NCBI GenBank assembly: GCA_903881315.1
Contig: CAIRSR010000013.1
Coordinates: forward strand, 1-41,078
DNA: 41,078 nt
Reading direction: 5' to 3'
DNA from: an uncultured Thiotrichales bacterium
GTDB lineage: Bacteria > Pseudomonadota > Gammaproteobacteria > CAIRSR01
Shown: in pieces, positions 7,868 through 16,881 of the stretch
How the letters are laid out: every line of letters starts with the position of its first letter
Position numbering within the stretch: the first letter of the stretch is position 1
Program-made: the position numbers and the translations under genes
The notes under the pieces: model-generated
The model's database searches: none
Seen by the model: the letters and a program-made list of their open reading frames with translations, nothing else
What the model was told of the DNA's origin: nothing

Positions 7868-10800
7868 TCACAGGGATAGCAAATTAATCTGCACGGGCAG
7901 TGTTGGATTAGCGATGATCATTCTGAGCAATCTTTGGAAGTCAGCGATAATCTTGATTGCGGTATCTTCAGAAAACAGTTCACTCTTACAGACGAATGTG
8001 CCAAAGATCGACTGCTCTCCCTCGGACAGAACCATATCCAGATCGTACCAGGCACCATGATGGGCCGGAATAAGTTCTGCTGCTTCAAGCGTCAAGGGGC
8101 CAAATTGGACCTGCGCAGCATCCAATTCAAACAAACACTTGCTTTCCTGGAAGACACGTAATGGCAGCAAGGTGAACCAAGCCTGACAGATGGCTGTTTG
8201 CGTAGCGTCTTCCTGGATCCCCAGACGTTCCGCTAACAGACGCAGGGGAAATCCTTGGTGCTCAAGTGCAGCAAGCAGTGTTGCCTGCACCTCCTGCAAC
8301 AGGGTCTTGAAGGTAAGGTCTTTCGTAATGCGAACGCAAATTGGAAGCGTGTCGGCGAGGTAACCCGCTACGTTAGCAAAGGTGGCACTGTTCCGGTTGG
8401 CGACGTGGCTTGCGATTCGTATTTCATCCTGGTGGGTATAGCAGTGTAACAGGATGTGGAAGGCCGTCATTAGCACACCATAAAGTGTGCTGCCTTCGCT
8501 TTGCGCGAGGTGGCGCAATTGCTGGGTTACGGTTTGATCGATCTCAAGGGTATGGAGCCAACCATGATGGCTATCTCGTGCTGGGCGGGGATAATCGGTC
8601 GGCACGTTGAGGCGCAGTGGTTTACGAGGGATCTGTGTCTGCCAGAACTGCCACAATCGTTCGCCCTCTGCGCCTTGCAAAGTCTCGGTTTGCCAGCGGA
8701 CAAAATCCTTCCAGGTGGTAGTAATGGGGGGCAGTTGCGGTGCGCGGCCTTCTTGTAACGCTGCGTAGATCGACCATAGTTCATTGATAAAAACGCTAAA
8801 TGCAGTGGCGTCGAAGGCAATGTGGTGGTGGACAAACACCAGCAGATGATCATCAGCCGCTTTACTAAATAACCGCACACGCATTACCGGCTCACAACCA
8901 AGATCGAAAGGTTGTTGAACCACCGCCGAAATGCGGTCTACCTCCGAAAACCAGGACTGGTTCGTTCCCTGATCGGCCAGATTGATCACAACAAAATCAG
9001 CAGATTGTTTATCTAAGGTACGCTGCAGTAGTTCTGTTCCGCGCCTGGCGTAGACCGTGCGCAGTATTTCATGGCGTTCTACCAATAGGTTTAGCGCTTG
9101 CTCCAAGCAGGGTACATTGAGTAACGAGCGAATATAGACGGACAGATGAACATGCAGAAATATTTTGTTGGCCACCTCTTCGTACCAGACAAAACATTCG
9201 CGCTGATTATAGAGCTGAGGATACCAGTCCGTAGAGGCAACGCCTGGTTCTGTGTGGGGCGGCGCATTATCAACAGGGTTTGCCTCTGCACCGGTTGCAC
9301 CCTCGCTGTTTAGCGTCTCGGCTAGAAAGTTCGCTAATTTTGCGGTTGTGCCGTACCGAAAGGCAAGCGTCGGGGCAAGGTTAATTCCAAGCAGAGTAGA
9401 CAGTCGATTTGCAAGCTGTATCGATCGCAAAGAATCCATACCAAAGGCAGCAAAAGGCGCATCATCTACTAGGGTGGCACCAAGCAACTCGGTTGTTACT
9501 TCTCGCACATGCCCCATCAAGCATTCGTTACGGGTACTAATCGGTAAGGCGGCCAGTATATGGCGTAGCGGTGCGCTGCTGGTTGCTGGCTGCGCTGGCA
9601 AGGTCTTCTGCTGATCGCGGAGAACTCGTTTTAGGATCTTACCGGAGGGGCTTTTCGGGATACTCGCTACGAAATCGATTCTGCTCGGCACCTTAAAAGA
9701 GGCCAATTGTCGGACGCAAAGGTCGAGCAATTCTTTTTGGGAAACTGTCTGGTCGGGTTTGAGAACAATGGCTGCCAGCACTTGCTCACCCAGCAAAACC
9801 TCAGGAATGCCATAAACAACGGCCTCGCTGACGGAGGGATGTTGGCGCAAGACGTTTTCTACCTCAGACGGATAGACCTTAAGTCCGCCGACATTAATCA
9901 TGTCCTTTCCGCGATCAACGATATAATAATAACCATCACTATCCATGCAGCCAATATCGCCAGTATAAAACCAACCATCACGAAATACGGCGGCTGTTTC
10001 CGCCTCGCGATCCCAATAACCGAGCATCGCACTTGCGGAATGAATGGCTATCTCACCGATCTCGGTGGGCCGGGCCGATTCCCCTGCGCTATCTAGGATA
10101 CGGAATTGAATGCCAGTTAATGGACGCCCTATGGAGTCAGGTTTGGCCAGTGGATCCTGGTTAAGACTACCGAGGCAAGTCTCGGTTAGGCCGTAGCATT
10201 CGTTGATGACGCGCTGGTATTTTTCATGCCAATTGCGCACCATGCTCCCCGCGAGCGGCGCACCACCGGAAATAAACAGCCTTACCGATTGCAGTTGTTC
10301 TGGTGTGGCCTGTTCGGACAGCACATTATAGATCATTGGTACACCGCCAAAGACAGTGGCTGCATGTTCTTTTATCTTACAGAGTACCAACCAAGCCTCA
10401 AACTGGCGAAGTAGAATGAGGGTAGCGCCTGCCTCGAAACAAGGCATGAGTACGCCGGTCTGGGTAAAGCTATGACAAAGAGAGAGGCATGTCAGTATTC
10501 GATCCGTTGGCATGATACCAAAGGTAGCAATGGCCATCCGCGCACTAACAACCATTGTCCCCTGCGAGAGTAAAGCGCCTTTCGGAAATCCGGTCGTCCC
10601 CGAGGTGTAGATAAGCACAGCGGGATCGTTCTGCGTTGTCTCTAGGCTTGCGCATTCCGCCGATGCTTGACTGAGGAGTTCATCGAAGAACAAGGCATTG
10701 CTGTCTCCCCCATCGGTCAGAACAATAGCGCTAAGCGCTGAGAGTGCTTCACTCGCCAGGCTTTCATGCAATGAGGCGGTGGTCACTAGGAGTTTAGAAC

Positions 10801-11101
10801 GACTGTCGTTCAGTATGAACTCGACCTCTTTTGGTTTTAGTGCGGGATTAATCGTGACGACAATGGCACCGAGTTTTTGCAAACCAAGATAGGTAATAAT
10901 AAACGCAACATTATTGGGCAGTAAAAGTGCCACGCAGTCACCACGACGGATGCCGAGTTCAGCAAGGCTATTCGCAAGACGGTTGTTTGCTGTATTCAGT
11001 TGGAGGTAAGAGAGCGCGATATCCTCAAAGAAAATGGCAGTACGTTCTGGGAATAATGCTGCACCTCGCTCCACGGGCTGCGCCATATTCATTCTATTCA
11101 T
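7868..11101 (-). CDS. NRPS-like protein: acyl-AMP ligase, carrier, condensation
   Basis: A 1077-residue megasynthase-like protein with three domains. Residues about 8-520 are an AMP-forming ligase of the acyl-CoA synthetase type: YTSGTTGFPKG (near 167), NECYGLTET, GWFYTGD, DRGKDMINVGG and the C-terminal Lys in SPSGKILKR. Residues about 535-610 are a carrier protein with the phosphopantetheine Ser in GMDSLRSIQL. Residues about 640-1077 are a condensation domain with HHHIAFDATAFS (HHxxxDG, but Ala for the last Gly). This order suggests that an acid is activated, loaded on the carrier and joined to a free amine. There is no thioesterase or reductase domain. The ATG at 11101 is preferred, with AAGGA upstream; an in-frame TTG is at 11107. 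The gene follows the alcohol dehydrogenase by about 20 nt, so the two are probably one operon. Product unknown. Confidence 0.9.
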   Translation of the reverse strand: MNRMNMAQPVERGAALFPERTAIFFEDIALSYLQLNTANNRLANSLAELGIRRGDCVALLLPNNVAFIITYLGLQKLGAIVVTINPALKPKEVEFILNDSRSKLLVTTASLHESLASEALSALSAIVLTDGGDSNALFFDELLSQASAECASLETTQNDPAVLIYTSGTTGFPKGALLSQGTMVVSARMAIATFGIMPTDRILTCLSLCHSFTQTGVLMPCFEAGATLILLRQFEAWLVLCKIKEHAATVFGGVPMIYNVLSEQATPEQLQSVRLFISGGAPLAGSMVRNWHEKYQRVINECYGLTETCLGSLNQDPLAKPDSIGRPLTGIQFRILDSAGESARPTEIGEIAIHSASAMLGYWDREAETAAVFRDGWFYTGDIGCMDSDGYYYIVDRGKDMINVGGLKVYPSEVENVLRQHPSVSEAVVYGIPEVLLGEQVLAAIVLKPDQTVSQKELLDLCVRQLASFKVPSRIDFVASIPKSPSGKILKRVLRDQQKTLPAQPATSSAPLRHILAALPISTRNECLMGHVREVTTELLGATLVDDAPFAAFGMDSLRSIQLANRLSTLLGINLAPTLAFRYGTTAKLANFLAETLNSEGATGAEANPVDNAPPHTEPGVASTDWYPQLYNQRECFVWYEEVANKIFLHVHLSVYIRSLLNVPCLEQALNLLVERHEILRTVYARRGTELLQRTLDKQSADFVVINLADQGTNQSWFSEVDRISAVVQQPFDLGCEPVMRVRLFSKAADDHLLVFVHHHIAFDATAFSVFINELWSIYAALQEGRAPQLPPITTTWKDFVRWQTETLQGAEGERLWQFWQTQIPRKPLRLNVPTDYPRPARDSHHGWLHTLEIDQTVTQQLRHLAQSEGSTLYGVLMTAFHILLHCYTHQDEIRIASHVANRNSATFANVAGYLADTLPICVRITKDLTFKTLLQEVQATLLAALEHQGFPLRLLAERLGIQEDATQTAICQAWFTLLPLRVFQESKCLFELDAAQVQFGPLTLEAAELIPAHHGAWYDLDMVLSEGEQSIFGTFVCKSELFSEDTAIKIIADFQRLLRMIIANPTLPVQINLLSL

Positions 11102-11121
11102 TAGCAATGTTCCTTAGTATT

Positions 11122-12231
11122 CTAAAAACCTACGAGCACTTTGCAATTGTCATGAAGAACCTTTTCGTTTTCCCGAAGGGTAGAGACTAATTCTGCGTTA
11201 CCGTGGATAACCTCGGTAATGACGGCATCAAGCTGTATCCTTCCATTTCTATAGAGATTCAGTATATCGTTAAAGGCACCACCAAGATGGCCGCGAGAAC
11301 CGACAATCGTGATTTGATTGGTAATCATATGATCGATGGCGTTCAGCATAAGTTGGCTACCGCTCCTTGCCAAGAGTACAACACGCCCATTTGCATTCAG
11401 ATTGCGAAATATGCTGCTGACATTCTCAAGGTTGCCTGACGCTTCGATGACAACATCAATGTCGCTCGGGGGGGAAGAAAAGAATTCTTGCAAAGAATAG
11501 ACATGGTCTGAGTATTTCGCGGCAACCTGTCTGCGGAATGGCACTGGTTCCACGATAGAAACCCGTGAGGCACCGAAGACAGTAAGGCTTAGCAGGGCGC
11601 AGAATAATCCTATGGGGCCCGCCCCAAAGACAACCACCGTATCCCCTGCCGAAACGTGCGCATTCTGACAGGCGACATAGGCAACTCCCGCCGGTTCAAC
11701 GCAAGCCAGCGCCTTTACATCATCCTCGTGACGTATGGCGGTTGTTACCTTGTGCGCAACACGGCCCGGCACATCTACCACCGTACCAAAGAGTCCGTCT
11801 TTTTCTAATCCGAGCAGTCTGGCATGGCGGCATTGGTTGAATCTCCCGCTCCGACACCTATCGCAATGGTGACAGACAATAATCGACTCGAAGCAGACAT
11901 AATCACCGATGTCTACATGAAGGACATCGGCACCCTTAGCGATAATCTTACCAATACCTTCGTGCCCAAGAATCCGCCCCTCTTTTGGAATATGTGCGGG
12001 GGCCGAGCAGCGGACGTAGCCAGTCTCGGGATTTTTTTCCGCAATATGCAGATCGGTGCCGCAAATTCCGGCATAACACATCTGAACACGGATATCATCG
12101 GAGTGAAGGAGGTTTAAGGTTCTCTTCTCGATTGCTAGTCGAGGGTTGCGGTATAACTGATGGGTTCCCGGCAAGACGACGCCAGGCATTGGTTCTCTAT
12201 CCGCATAAACGACAGTAACCTCTGATTCCAT
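11122..12231 (-). CDS. Zinc-dependent alcohol dehydrogenase (MDR superfamily)
   Basis: A 369-residue medium-chain dehydrogenase of the polyol/threonine dehydrogenase type, oxidising a secondary alcohol (or reducing a ketone) with NAD(P). The catalytic zinc site is seen in GICGTDLH (Cys and following residues) and GHEGIG; the structural zinc lobe has all four Cys in CHHCDRCRSGRFNQC; the Rossmann loop is VFGAGPIGL; an acidic residue at the end of the next strand (SIVEP) points to NAD rather than NADP. The 30-residue N-terminal extension before the GroES-like domain is somewhat long. The start at 12231 has GAGGATAT just upstream. It is the first gene of the minus-strand accessory block and lies about 20 nt ahead of the NRPS-like gene, so it may tailor that enzyme's substrate or product. 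Confidence 0.88.
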   Translation of the reverse strand: MESEVTVVYADREPMPGVVLPGTHQLYRNPRLAIEKRTLNLLHSDDIRVQMCYAGICGTDLHIAEKNPETGYVRCSAPAHIPKEGRILGHEGIGKIIAKGADVLHVDIGDYVCFESIIVCHHCDRCRSGRFNQCRHARLLGLEKDGLFGTVVDVPGRVAHKVTTAIRHEDDVKALACVEPAGVAYVACQNAHVSAGDTVVVFGAGPIGLFCALLSLTVFGASRVSIVEPVPFRRQVAAKYSDHVYSLQEFFSSPPSDIDVVIEASGNLENVSSIFRNLNANGRVVLLARSGSQLMLNAIDHMITNQITIVGSRGHLGGAFNDILNLYRNGRIQLDAVITEVIHGNAELVSTLRENEKVLHDNCKVLVGF

Positions 12232-12261
12232 ATATCCTCATCATCAATAATGGGATTTTCG

Positions 12262-12290
12262 TTCCCAAAGAATTACGCGATACCTGGGAA
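12262..12290. promoter_or_regulatory. Inverted repeat upstream of the dehydrogenase gene
   Basis: TTCCCA (12262-12267) and TGGGAA (12285-12290) are inverted copies separated by 17 bp, 31-59 bp upstream of the start codon. The spacing would suit a dimeric regulator, but six-base arms are short and may be chance. The rest of 12232-12491 shows no gene. Confidence 0.25.
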
Positions 12291-12491
12291 GAACATTGTC
12301 CAATCTACTGACTATACCACTGCGGATTGCCCTGACTCGATCCGGCTGGCAACCAAAGCCTGGTGCGCTTGGATTTCGCCATGAATTATCAAGTGTTCAC
12401 CACCCACTTTTGTCTAATCAACCGTATCGAGCGCTCTTGTAATCACCAGTAGAACCCGATCGGCAAACCAGATAATCATCGCGAGCCTTAC

Positions 12492-13697
12492 TCAGGAGAC
12501 AAACAATCTGGCAACCAGGTACAGTATCACCAATGCGAGCCCCCCTCCTAGGACGAGCGTGGTGCGGCGTAGTTGCGTAGCCAGTTCATGCACGGATCCT
12601 TTGGCGGTTTGCTCATCGGTGGGAGATCTGGCCGCCGTTTGTAGCTGCGCCTTTTCAATCTGGCTACGGGCGACCTCTTCGGCTGCGGTGCGCGCCGACT
12701 GTACAGCAACCCCCTCGGCAATGCTCGAAACGGTGCGGGTCATGGCCTGACGGAATCTGTCGCCTTCAAGGAGGGTACTAACCGCGTGGGCCACCTGAGT
12801 GGGTAGCTCACGCGCTAGGTTGGCCTGCATACTCTCGTGCAAACGTGTTTTAGCCTCGGCAAGAACCGTACCGACAGCGGCTTCGATAACGGGCCGCAGA
12901 TTTGTCGAAGCAAGGCGTTCGGTTGTGTTGCGGGCGGCCTGCTCAATGATTGCGGGCAGTTGCTCGCGCAGCGCCTCTGGGACTAATTGCCGGGCCAGGT
13001 TTCGGGTTGCCTCCCCAGCGGTCTCTACTACCTCGCGCAACCTTTCGTTCAGGGCTTGGGACGCAAGATCGTGCACCACCCGTTCGGCGACCTTGCGGGC
13101 GGTCTCGGTAGCAAGCGTGGTTGTGACCCGGCGTGCGGTTTCCTCGGTTTCGAGGGCGATGCGGTGGGTGAGGTCTTGGATGCGCGCCTGCAACGCCTGT
13201 TCTGCGACTGCGATCGCATCCCGCACCATCTGGCCAGTGGCCTCTAGGGTCGCATGGTCACTCGCGGGACGGGCCGCGCCTTGCTCGCTTGCGGCCTTGT
13301 GCGCTTCTGGAGCAGCCGCAACTGCGGCGGGTGATAAACTCGCCAAGGTCTGGAACAACTGTTGGGATGCCGGAGGCTTTGGCAGAAAACCGTTGGCACC
13401 ACGGCGCGTGGCCTCGGCCCGATCCGCATCGGTATCGTTTGACGAGCAGATAATGATCGGGAGACCAGCAAGAGGAGGCTCGGCACGAATGGCGGCAATG
13501 GTCTGAAAACCGTCCATCCCCGGCATCATGATGTCGATGAAGGCAACATCTGGCGGAGGATTGGCTCGCAGGTAAGCGAGCGCCTCTTCGCCGGAATGCA
13601 CCGCCTGCGAGGAAATACCGCGCTCCTCCAGCATCTTGCCAAGTTTAAAACAGACGAGCTTGGAATCATCCACTATCAATACCCGACGTACATCCAT
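12492..13697 (-). CDS. Response regulator with coiled coil and C-terminal membrane anchor
   Basis: A 401-residue protein. Residues 1-125 are a CheY-type receiver: acidic pair in VLIVDDSK, phospho-acceptor Asp in VAFIDIMMPGMDG, Ser/Thr in ICSSND, and Lys in GFLPKPP. Residues about 150-370 are Ala/Glu/Arg-rich heptads (for example ERLREVVETAGEAT), a long helical rod reminiscent of HAMP-less chemoreceptor cytoplasmic helices but without a signalling tip. The last 22 residues (TTLVLGGGLALVILYLVARL) form one membrane segment. No DNA-binding or enzymatic output is seen, so the output is probably a protein-protein or positional one. The start at 13697 is fixed by a strong AGGAGG nine bases upstream; the frame stays open to 13790. 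It is divergent from tex. Confidence 0.85.
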   Translation of the reverse strand: MDVRRVLIVDDSKLVCFKLGKMLEERGISSQAVHSGEEALAYLRANPPPDVAFIDIMMPGMDGFQTIAAIRAEPPLAGLPIIICSSNDTDADRAEATRRGANGFLPKPPASQQLFQTLASLSPAAVAAAPEAHKAASEQGAARPASDHATLEATGQMVRDAIAVAEQALQARIQDLTHRIALETEETARRVTTTLATETARKVAERVVHDLASQALNERLREVVETAGEATRNLARQLVPEALREQLPAIIEQAARNTTERLASTNLRPVIEAAVGTVLAEAKTRLHESMQANLARELPTQVAHAVSTLLEGDRFRQAMTRTVSSIAEGVAVQSARTAAEEVARSQIEKAQLQTAARSPTDEQTAKGSVHELATQLRRTTLVLGGGLALVILYLVARLFVS

Positions 13698-13876
13698 CGA
13701 AGGTTCTCCTCCTAAAGTTAAGGGTGAGTATGCGCCGCTCAGGAAGATCGTGCGCCCCCGTTCGAGTCCGCGCTGAGGTATTATCAACATTTTTCACGGC
13801 AGTCACAGCGTTGCGGAGTGGATAACCTCGCCTCGTTCAGCAAGCCATTCTCACACTTAAGATTTTACTAAAAACC

Positions 13877-16225
13877 ATGACACAGAGCATTGCACAGCGC
13901 ATCGCAGAGGATCTTGGGATCCACCTACACCAGAGTATTGCGGCGATCGGCCTGTTGGATGAGGGGGCAACCGTCCCTTTTATCGCACGCTATCGTAAAG
14001 AGGTTACAGGCAGTTTAGACGATACCGTTCTGCGTAACCTCGCTGATCGTCTGCTGTACCTGCGGGAGCTGGATGAGCGGCGTGCTGTTGTCCTCGCCTC
14101 TATCGCTGAACAGGGCAAACTCACCGACGAACTGGCGGCTGCGATCGATGCGGCAGATACCAAAACCCGTCTCGAAGACCTTTATCTGCCCTACAAACCC
14201 AAGCGCCGCTCTAAGGCAAAGATTGCGCGGGAGGCGGGCCTTGCACCGTTGGCGGAAGGTCTGCTCGCTGACCCAACCCAAGACCCTGAGCGCTTGGCTG
14301 CCAATTTTATCGACTCCGAAAAGGGCGTTCCTGATGTTGCGGCGGCCCTAGACGGTGCCCGTCATATCCTCATGGAGATGTTTGCCGAAGATGCTGAATT
14401 GCTGGGCAGGTTGCGCGAGCATGTCTGGGAGCAGGGCTGCCTCGAATCTAAGGTGGTTGCAGGCAAGGAGCAGGAGGGGGCCAAATTCTCTGATTATTTT
14501 GATGTCCGCGAGACACTAAAGGCACTGCCTTCGCATCGGGTATTGGCCCAGTTGCGTGGGCGCAACGAGGGGATTCTTGGCCTGAATATCAGTCTCGCCA
14601 ACCAAAAGGGCGAGGAATTTGGGCCGGTCTGCGAGGGGATGGTGTACGTGCGCTTTGGTTTGCGCGAGGCGGGTCGTCCTGCCGATCGCTGGCTACTCGA
14701 AAGCGGACGCCTGGCCTGGCGCGTCAAGATCTACCCCCATCTTGCCTTGGAATTAACCAACCGCCTCCGTGAACAAGCAGAAGAGGAAGCGATTCGCGTA
14801 TTTGCGAGTAACCTCCACGACCTGCTTTTGGCAGCACCCGCTGGTGCGCATACCATCCTCGGACTCGACCCCGGGCTTCGTACCGGTGTTAAGGTCGCGG
14901 TTGTGGACAATACCGGCAAGATTGTCGCGACAGGCACTATTTATCCCCATGCCCCGCGTAATGATTGGGATGGCAGCCTCCATACCCTGGCCTTGCTGTG
15001 TCAGAAATTTACGATAGAACTCATTAGTATTGGTAACGGTACCGCCTCCCGCGAAACCGATCGCCTCGCGGATGATCTGGCGAAACGTCATCCCGAACTA
15101 AAACTAAAAAAGGTTATCGTCTCTGAGGCGGGCGCTTCGGTCTATTCGGCCTCTGAGTTTGCCGCCAAAGAGTTGCCCGATCTGGATGTCTCTCTGCGCG
15201 GGGCGGTGTCGATTGCGCGTCGTCTCCAAGACCCCCTAGCAGAACTCGTAAAGATTGACCCTAAGGCCATCGGTGTCGGTCAGTACCAACACGATGTCTC
15301 CCAGACCCGCCTGGCTAAGACACTCGATGCAGTGGTCGAAGACTGCGTAAACTCGGTTGGGGTAGACGTGAATACGGCGTCTGTTCCCCTACTTTCGCGG
15401 GTTGCCGGGCTTTCGCCAGGGATTGCACGCAATATTGTCGAGCTGCGTAACACCCGTGGCCCGTTCCAACACCGCGAGCAGTTGCGCACCGTGCCGCGCC
15501 TAGGCGCAAAGACCTTCGAGCAGGCAGCAGGCTTTCTGCGGATCAGTGTCGGGAGCAACCCACTAGACGCCTCTGCGGTTCATCCCGAGGCCTATCCGGT
15601 GGTCGAGCGCATCGTGGCGCGTACGGGAAGGCCAGTGCGTACCTTGATGGGTGATGTTGGCTTTTTGCGTTCCCTCAATCCGGTTGAATATACCGACGAG
15701 CGCTTTGGGGTTCCGACCGTCACCGACATCCTGAAGGAGCTAGAGAAACCAGGACGTGATCCGCGCCCCACCTTTCAGGCCGCTACCTTCAAGGAGGGGG
15801 TGAACGAGATCAAAGATCTGGTGCCTGGCATGTTGCTTGAGGGTATTGTCACCAATGTCACCAATTTTGGTGCCTTTATCGATGTCGGGGTGCACCAGGA
15901 TGGTCTTTGCCACATCTCTTCTATGTCAACCAAGTTTATCAAGGATCCGCGTGAGGTAGTGAAGGCCGGCGATCTGGTCAAGGTCAAGGTTCTCGAGGTA
16001 GATGTCCCGCGCAAGCGCATTGCGCTCAGTATGCGTCTGGATACCCCAGTGCGCCCCGAATCTTCTGACAACTCGCAGAAACGCAGTCCCGACCAACGCT
16101 CCGACAAGCGCGACGTAAAAAAGGGAGAGCGAGGCGCAAGTCGCCCTGCTTCGGTCGTGGAAGCGCCTCTCCAAGGCTCGCTTGCCGATGCCTTTGCAAA
16201 GGCGCGTCTGCCGCGTAGCCACTAA
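13877..16225 (+). CDS. tex: Transcription accessory protein Tex, RNA-binding
   Basis: A 782-residue Tex/YhgF homologue of full family length. Tex binds nucleic acid and affects transcription elongation and stress tolerance in several bacteria. The order of parts is standard: an N-terminal helical region with [13 protein letters not shown] (about 30-42) and [13 protein letters not shown] (about 105-117), a YqgF/RNase H-like core with [18 protein letters not shown], helix-hairpin-helix repeats ([33 protein letters not shown]), and a C-terminal S1 domain ([21 protein letters not shown]). The final 60 residues are a basic, low-complexity tail. No strong Shine-Dalgarno sequence precedes the ATG at 13877, but the N terminus aligns with the family. 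It is a single gene; the next gene starts 113 bp later. Confidence 0.95.
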   Translation: MTQSIAQRIAEDLGIHLHQSIAAIGLLDEGATVPFIARYRKEVTGSLDDTVLRNLADRLLYLRELDERRAVVLASIAEQGKLTDELAAAIDAADTKTRLEDLYLPYKPKRRSKAKIAREAGLAPLAEGLLADPTQDPERLAANFIDSEKGVPDVAAALDGARHILMEMFAEDAELLGRLREHVWEQGCLESKVVAGKEQEGAKFSDYFDVRETLKALPSHRVLAQLRGRNEGILGLNISLANQKGEEFGPVCEGMVYVRFGLREAGRPADRWLLESGRLAWRVKIYPHLALELTNRLREQAEEEAIRVFASNLHDLLLAAPAGAHTILGLDPGLRTGVKVAVVDNTGKIVATGTIYPHAPRNDWDGSLHTLALLCQKFTIELISIGNGTASRETDRLADDLAKRHPELKLKKVIVSEAGASVYSASEFAAKELPDLDVSLRGAVSIARRLQDPLAELVKIDPKAIGVGQYQHDVSQTRLAKTLDAVVEDCVNSVGVDVNTASVPLLSRVAGLSPGIARNIVELRNTRGPFQHREQLRTVPRLGAKTFEQAAGFLRISVGSNPLDASAVHPEAYPVVERIVARTGRPVRTLMGDVGFLRSLNPVEYTDERFGVPTVTDILKELEKPGRDPRPTFQAATFKEGVNEIKDLVPGMLLEGIVTNVTNFGAFIDVGVHQDGLCHISSMSTKFIKDPREVVKAGDLVKVKVLEVDVPRKRIALSMRLDTPVRPESSDNSQKRSPDQRSDKRDVKKGERGASRPASVVEAPLQGSLADAFAKARLPRSH

Positions 16226-16338
16226 CGTCATGGCTGCACGACAAAGGATCAGGGGAATCAACTCCGTGCGGGGGGCGGTGGTGATGAGCCGATTCGCGTG
16301 TTTTGCCAGAGCGGTAGTCATCGTAGGATGATTCTGCC

Positions 16339-16833
16339 ATGACCCACAGCGAGGGATTGTGCCTACGTCCGGTAGAAGAAACGGATCGGGAGCGCTTGTG
16401 GCTCTGGGCCAACGATGCGGAGGCCCGCGCCCAATCCTTTCAATCCGCCCCGATCGCCTGGGAGGAACACTGTCGATGGTTCGACGTGCGTCTGCTCGAC
16501 CCCAACTGGCACGCCTGGATTGGCGTGGACGCTACGGCCCAGGCAGTCGGGGTGGTGCGCTTCCTGGTGCGGGAGGGTCGGGCAGAGATTGGGGTAACCA
16601 TCGCGCCGATGATGCGCGGACAAGGCTTCGGGCGGTTGTTGATCATTGAGGGTTGTGCCGCACTGTTCCGAGTAGCACCCGTGCTTGCGGTGGATGCGTA
16701 TATCAAACCCGGCAATGCCGCTTCCCTTGCGGCATTCCGTGCAGCAGGTTTTTTGCACCAAGACGACGGACTACTATCTGACCCTCACCTACATTGGGTA
16801 CTCTCTCCTAGCGGATGCCCTGGCTGTCCGTGA
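16339..16833 (+). CDS. GNAT-family acetyltransferase (RimJ/PseH-like)
   Basis: A 164-residue acyltransferase. LCLRPVEETDRERLWLWAND at the start and EIGVTIAPMMRGQGFGRLLI in the middle (motif A with the R-G-Q-G-F-G loop) are typical of the RimJ/PseH group, which acetylate protein N termini or nucleotide-linked amino sugars. YIKPGNAASLAAFRAAGF near residue 125 is the matching C-terminal motif. The WANDAEARAQSF segment resembles the 'RN.+.R..F' region of PseH-like enzymes that act on UDP-amino sugars for glycans, but no pse or neu genes are present, so substrate is open. The ATG at 16339 has AGGA ten bases upstream. Its stop lies five bases before the Pho box of the pst operon. Confidence 0.8.
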   Translation: MTHSEGLCLRPVEETDRERLWLWANDAEARAQSFQSAPIAWEEHCRWFDVRLLDPNWHAWIGVDATAQAVGVVRFLVREGRAEIGVTIAPMMRGQGFGRLLIIEGCAALFRVAPVLAVDAYIKPGNAASLAAFRAAGFLHQDDGLLSDPHLHWVLSPSGCPGCP

Positions 16834-16837
16834 CCTT

Positions 16838-16855
16838 ATGTCACGAAACTGTCAT
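16838..16855 (+). promoter_or_regulatory. Pho box (PhoB binding site) upstream of pstC
   Basis: ATGTCACGAAACTGTCAT contains two TGTCA repeats exactly 11 bp apart (16839 and 16850) with an A-rich spacer, matching the PhoB direct-repeat consensus (CTGTCATAAAACTGTCAT). A further TGTC at 16825 is out of register. It lies 27 bp before the pstC ATG, so the promoter and leader are short. Phosphate starvation would be expected to turn the operon on through a PhoB encoded elsewhere. Confidence 0.75.
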
Positions 16856-16881
16856 GTTTTGGCGTTAGGCTGTCCGCACTT

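Noticed and set aside
11118-11132. An 11-base match to the MITE end (TTCTAAAAACC) at the stop of the dehydrogenase gene.
   Set aside because: The bases encode the conserved C terminus and stop of the dehydrogenase, and no partner repeat or duplication is seen nearby.
12799-13506. 235-codon plus-strand open frame, rich in Ala, Ser and Arg.
   Set aside because: It is the mirror of the Ala/Glu-rich rod of the minus-strand response regulator; such GC-biased heptads leave the opposite strand open.
13848-13858. ATTCTCACAC shared with the interior of the MITE-like element.
   Set aside because: Ten bases only, without inverted ends or a duplication; chance match likely.
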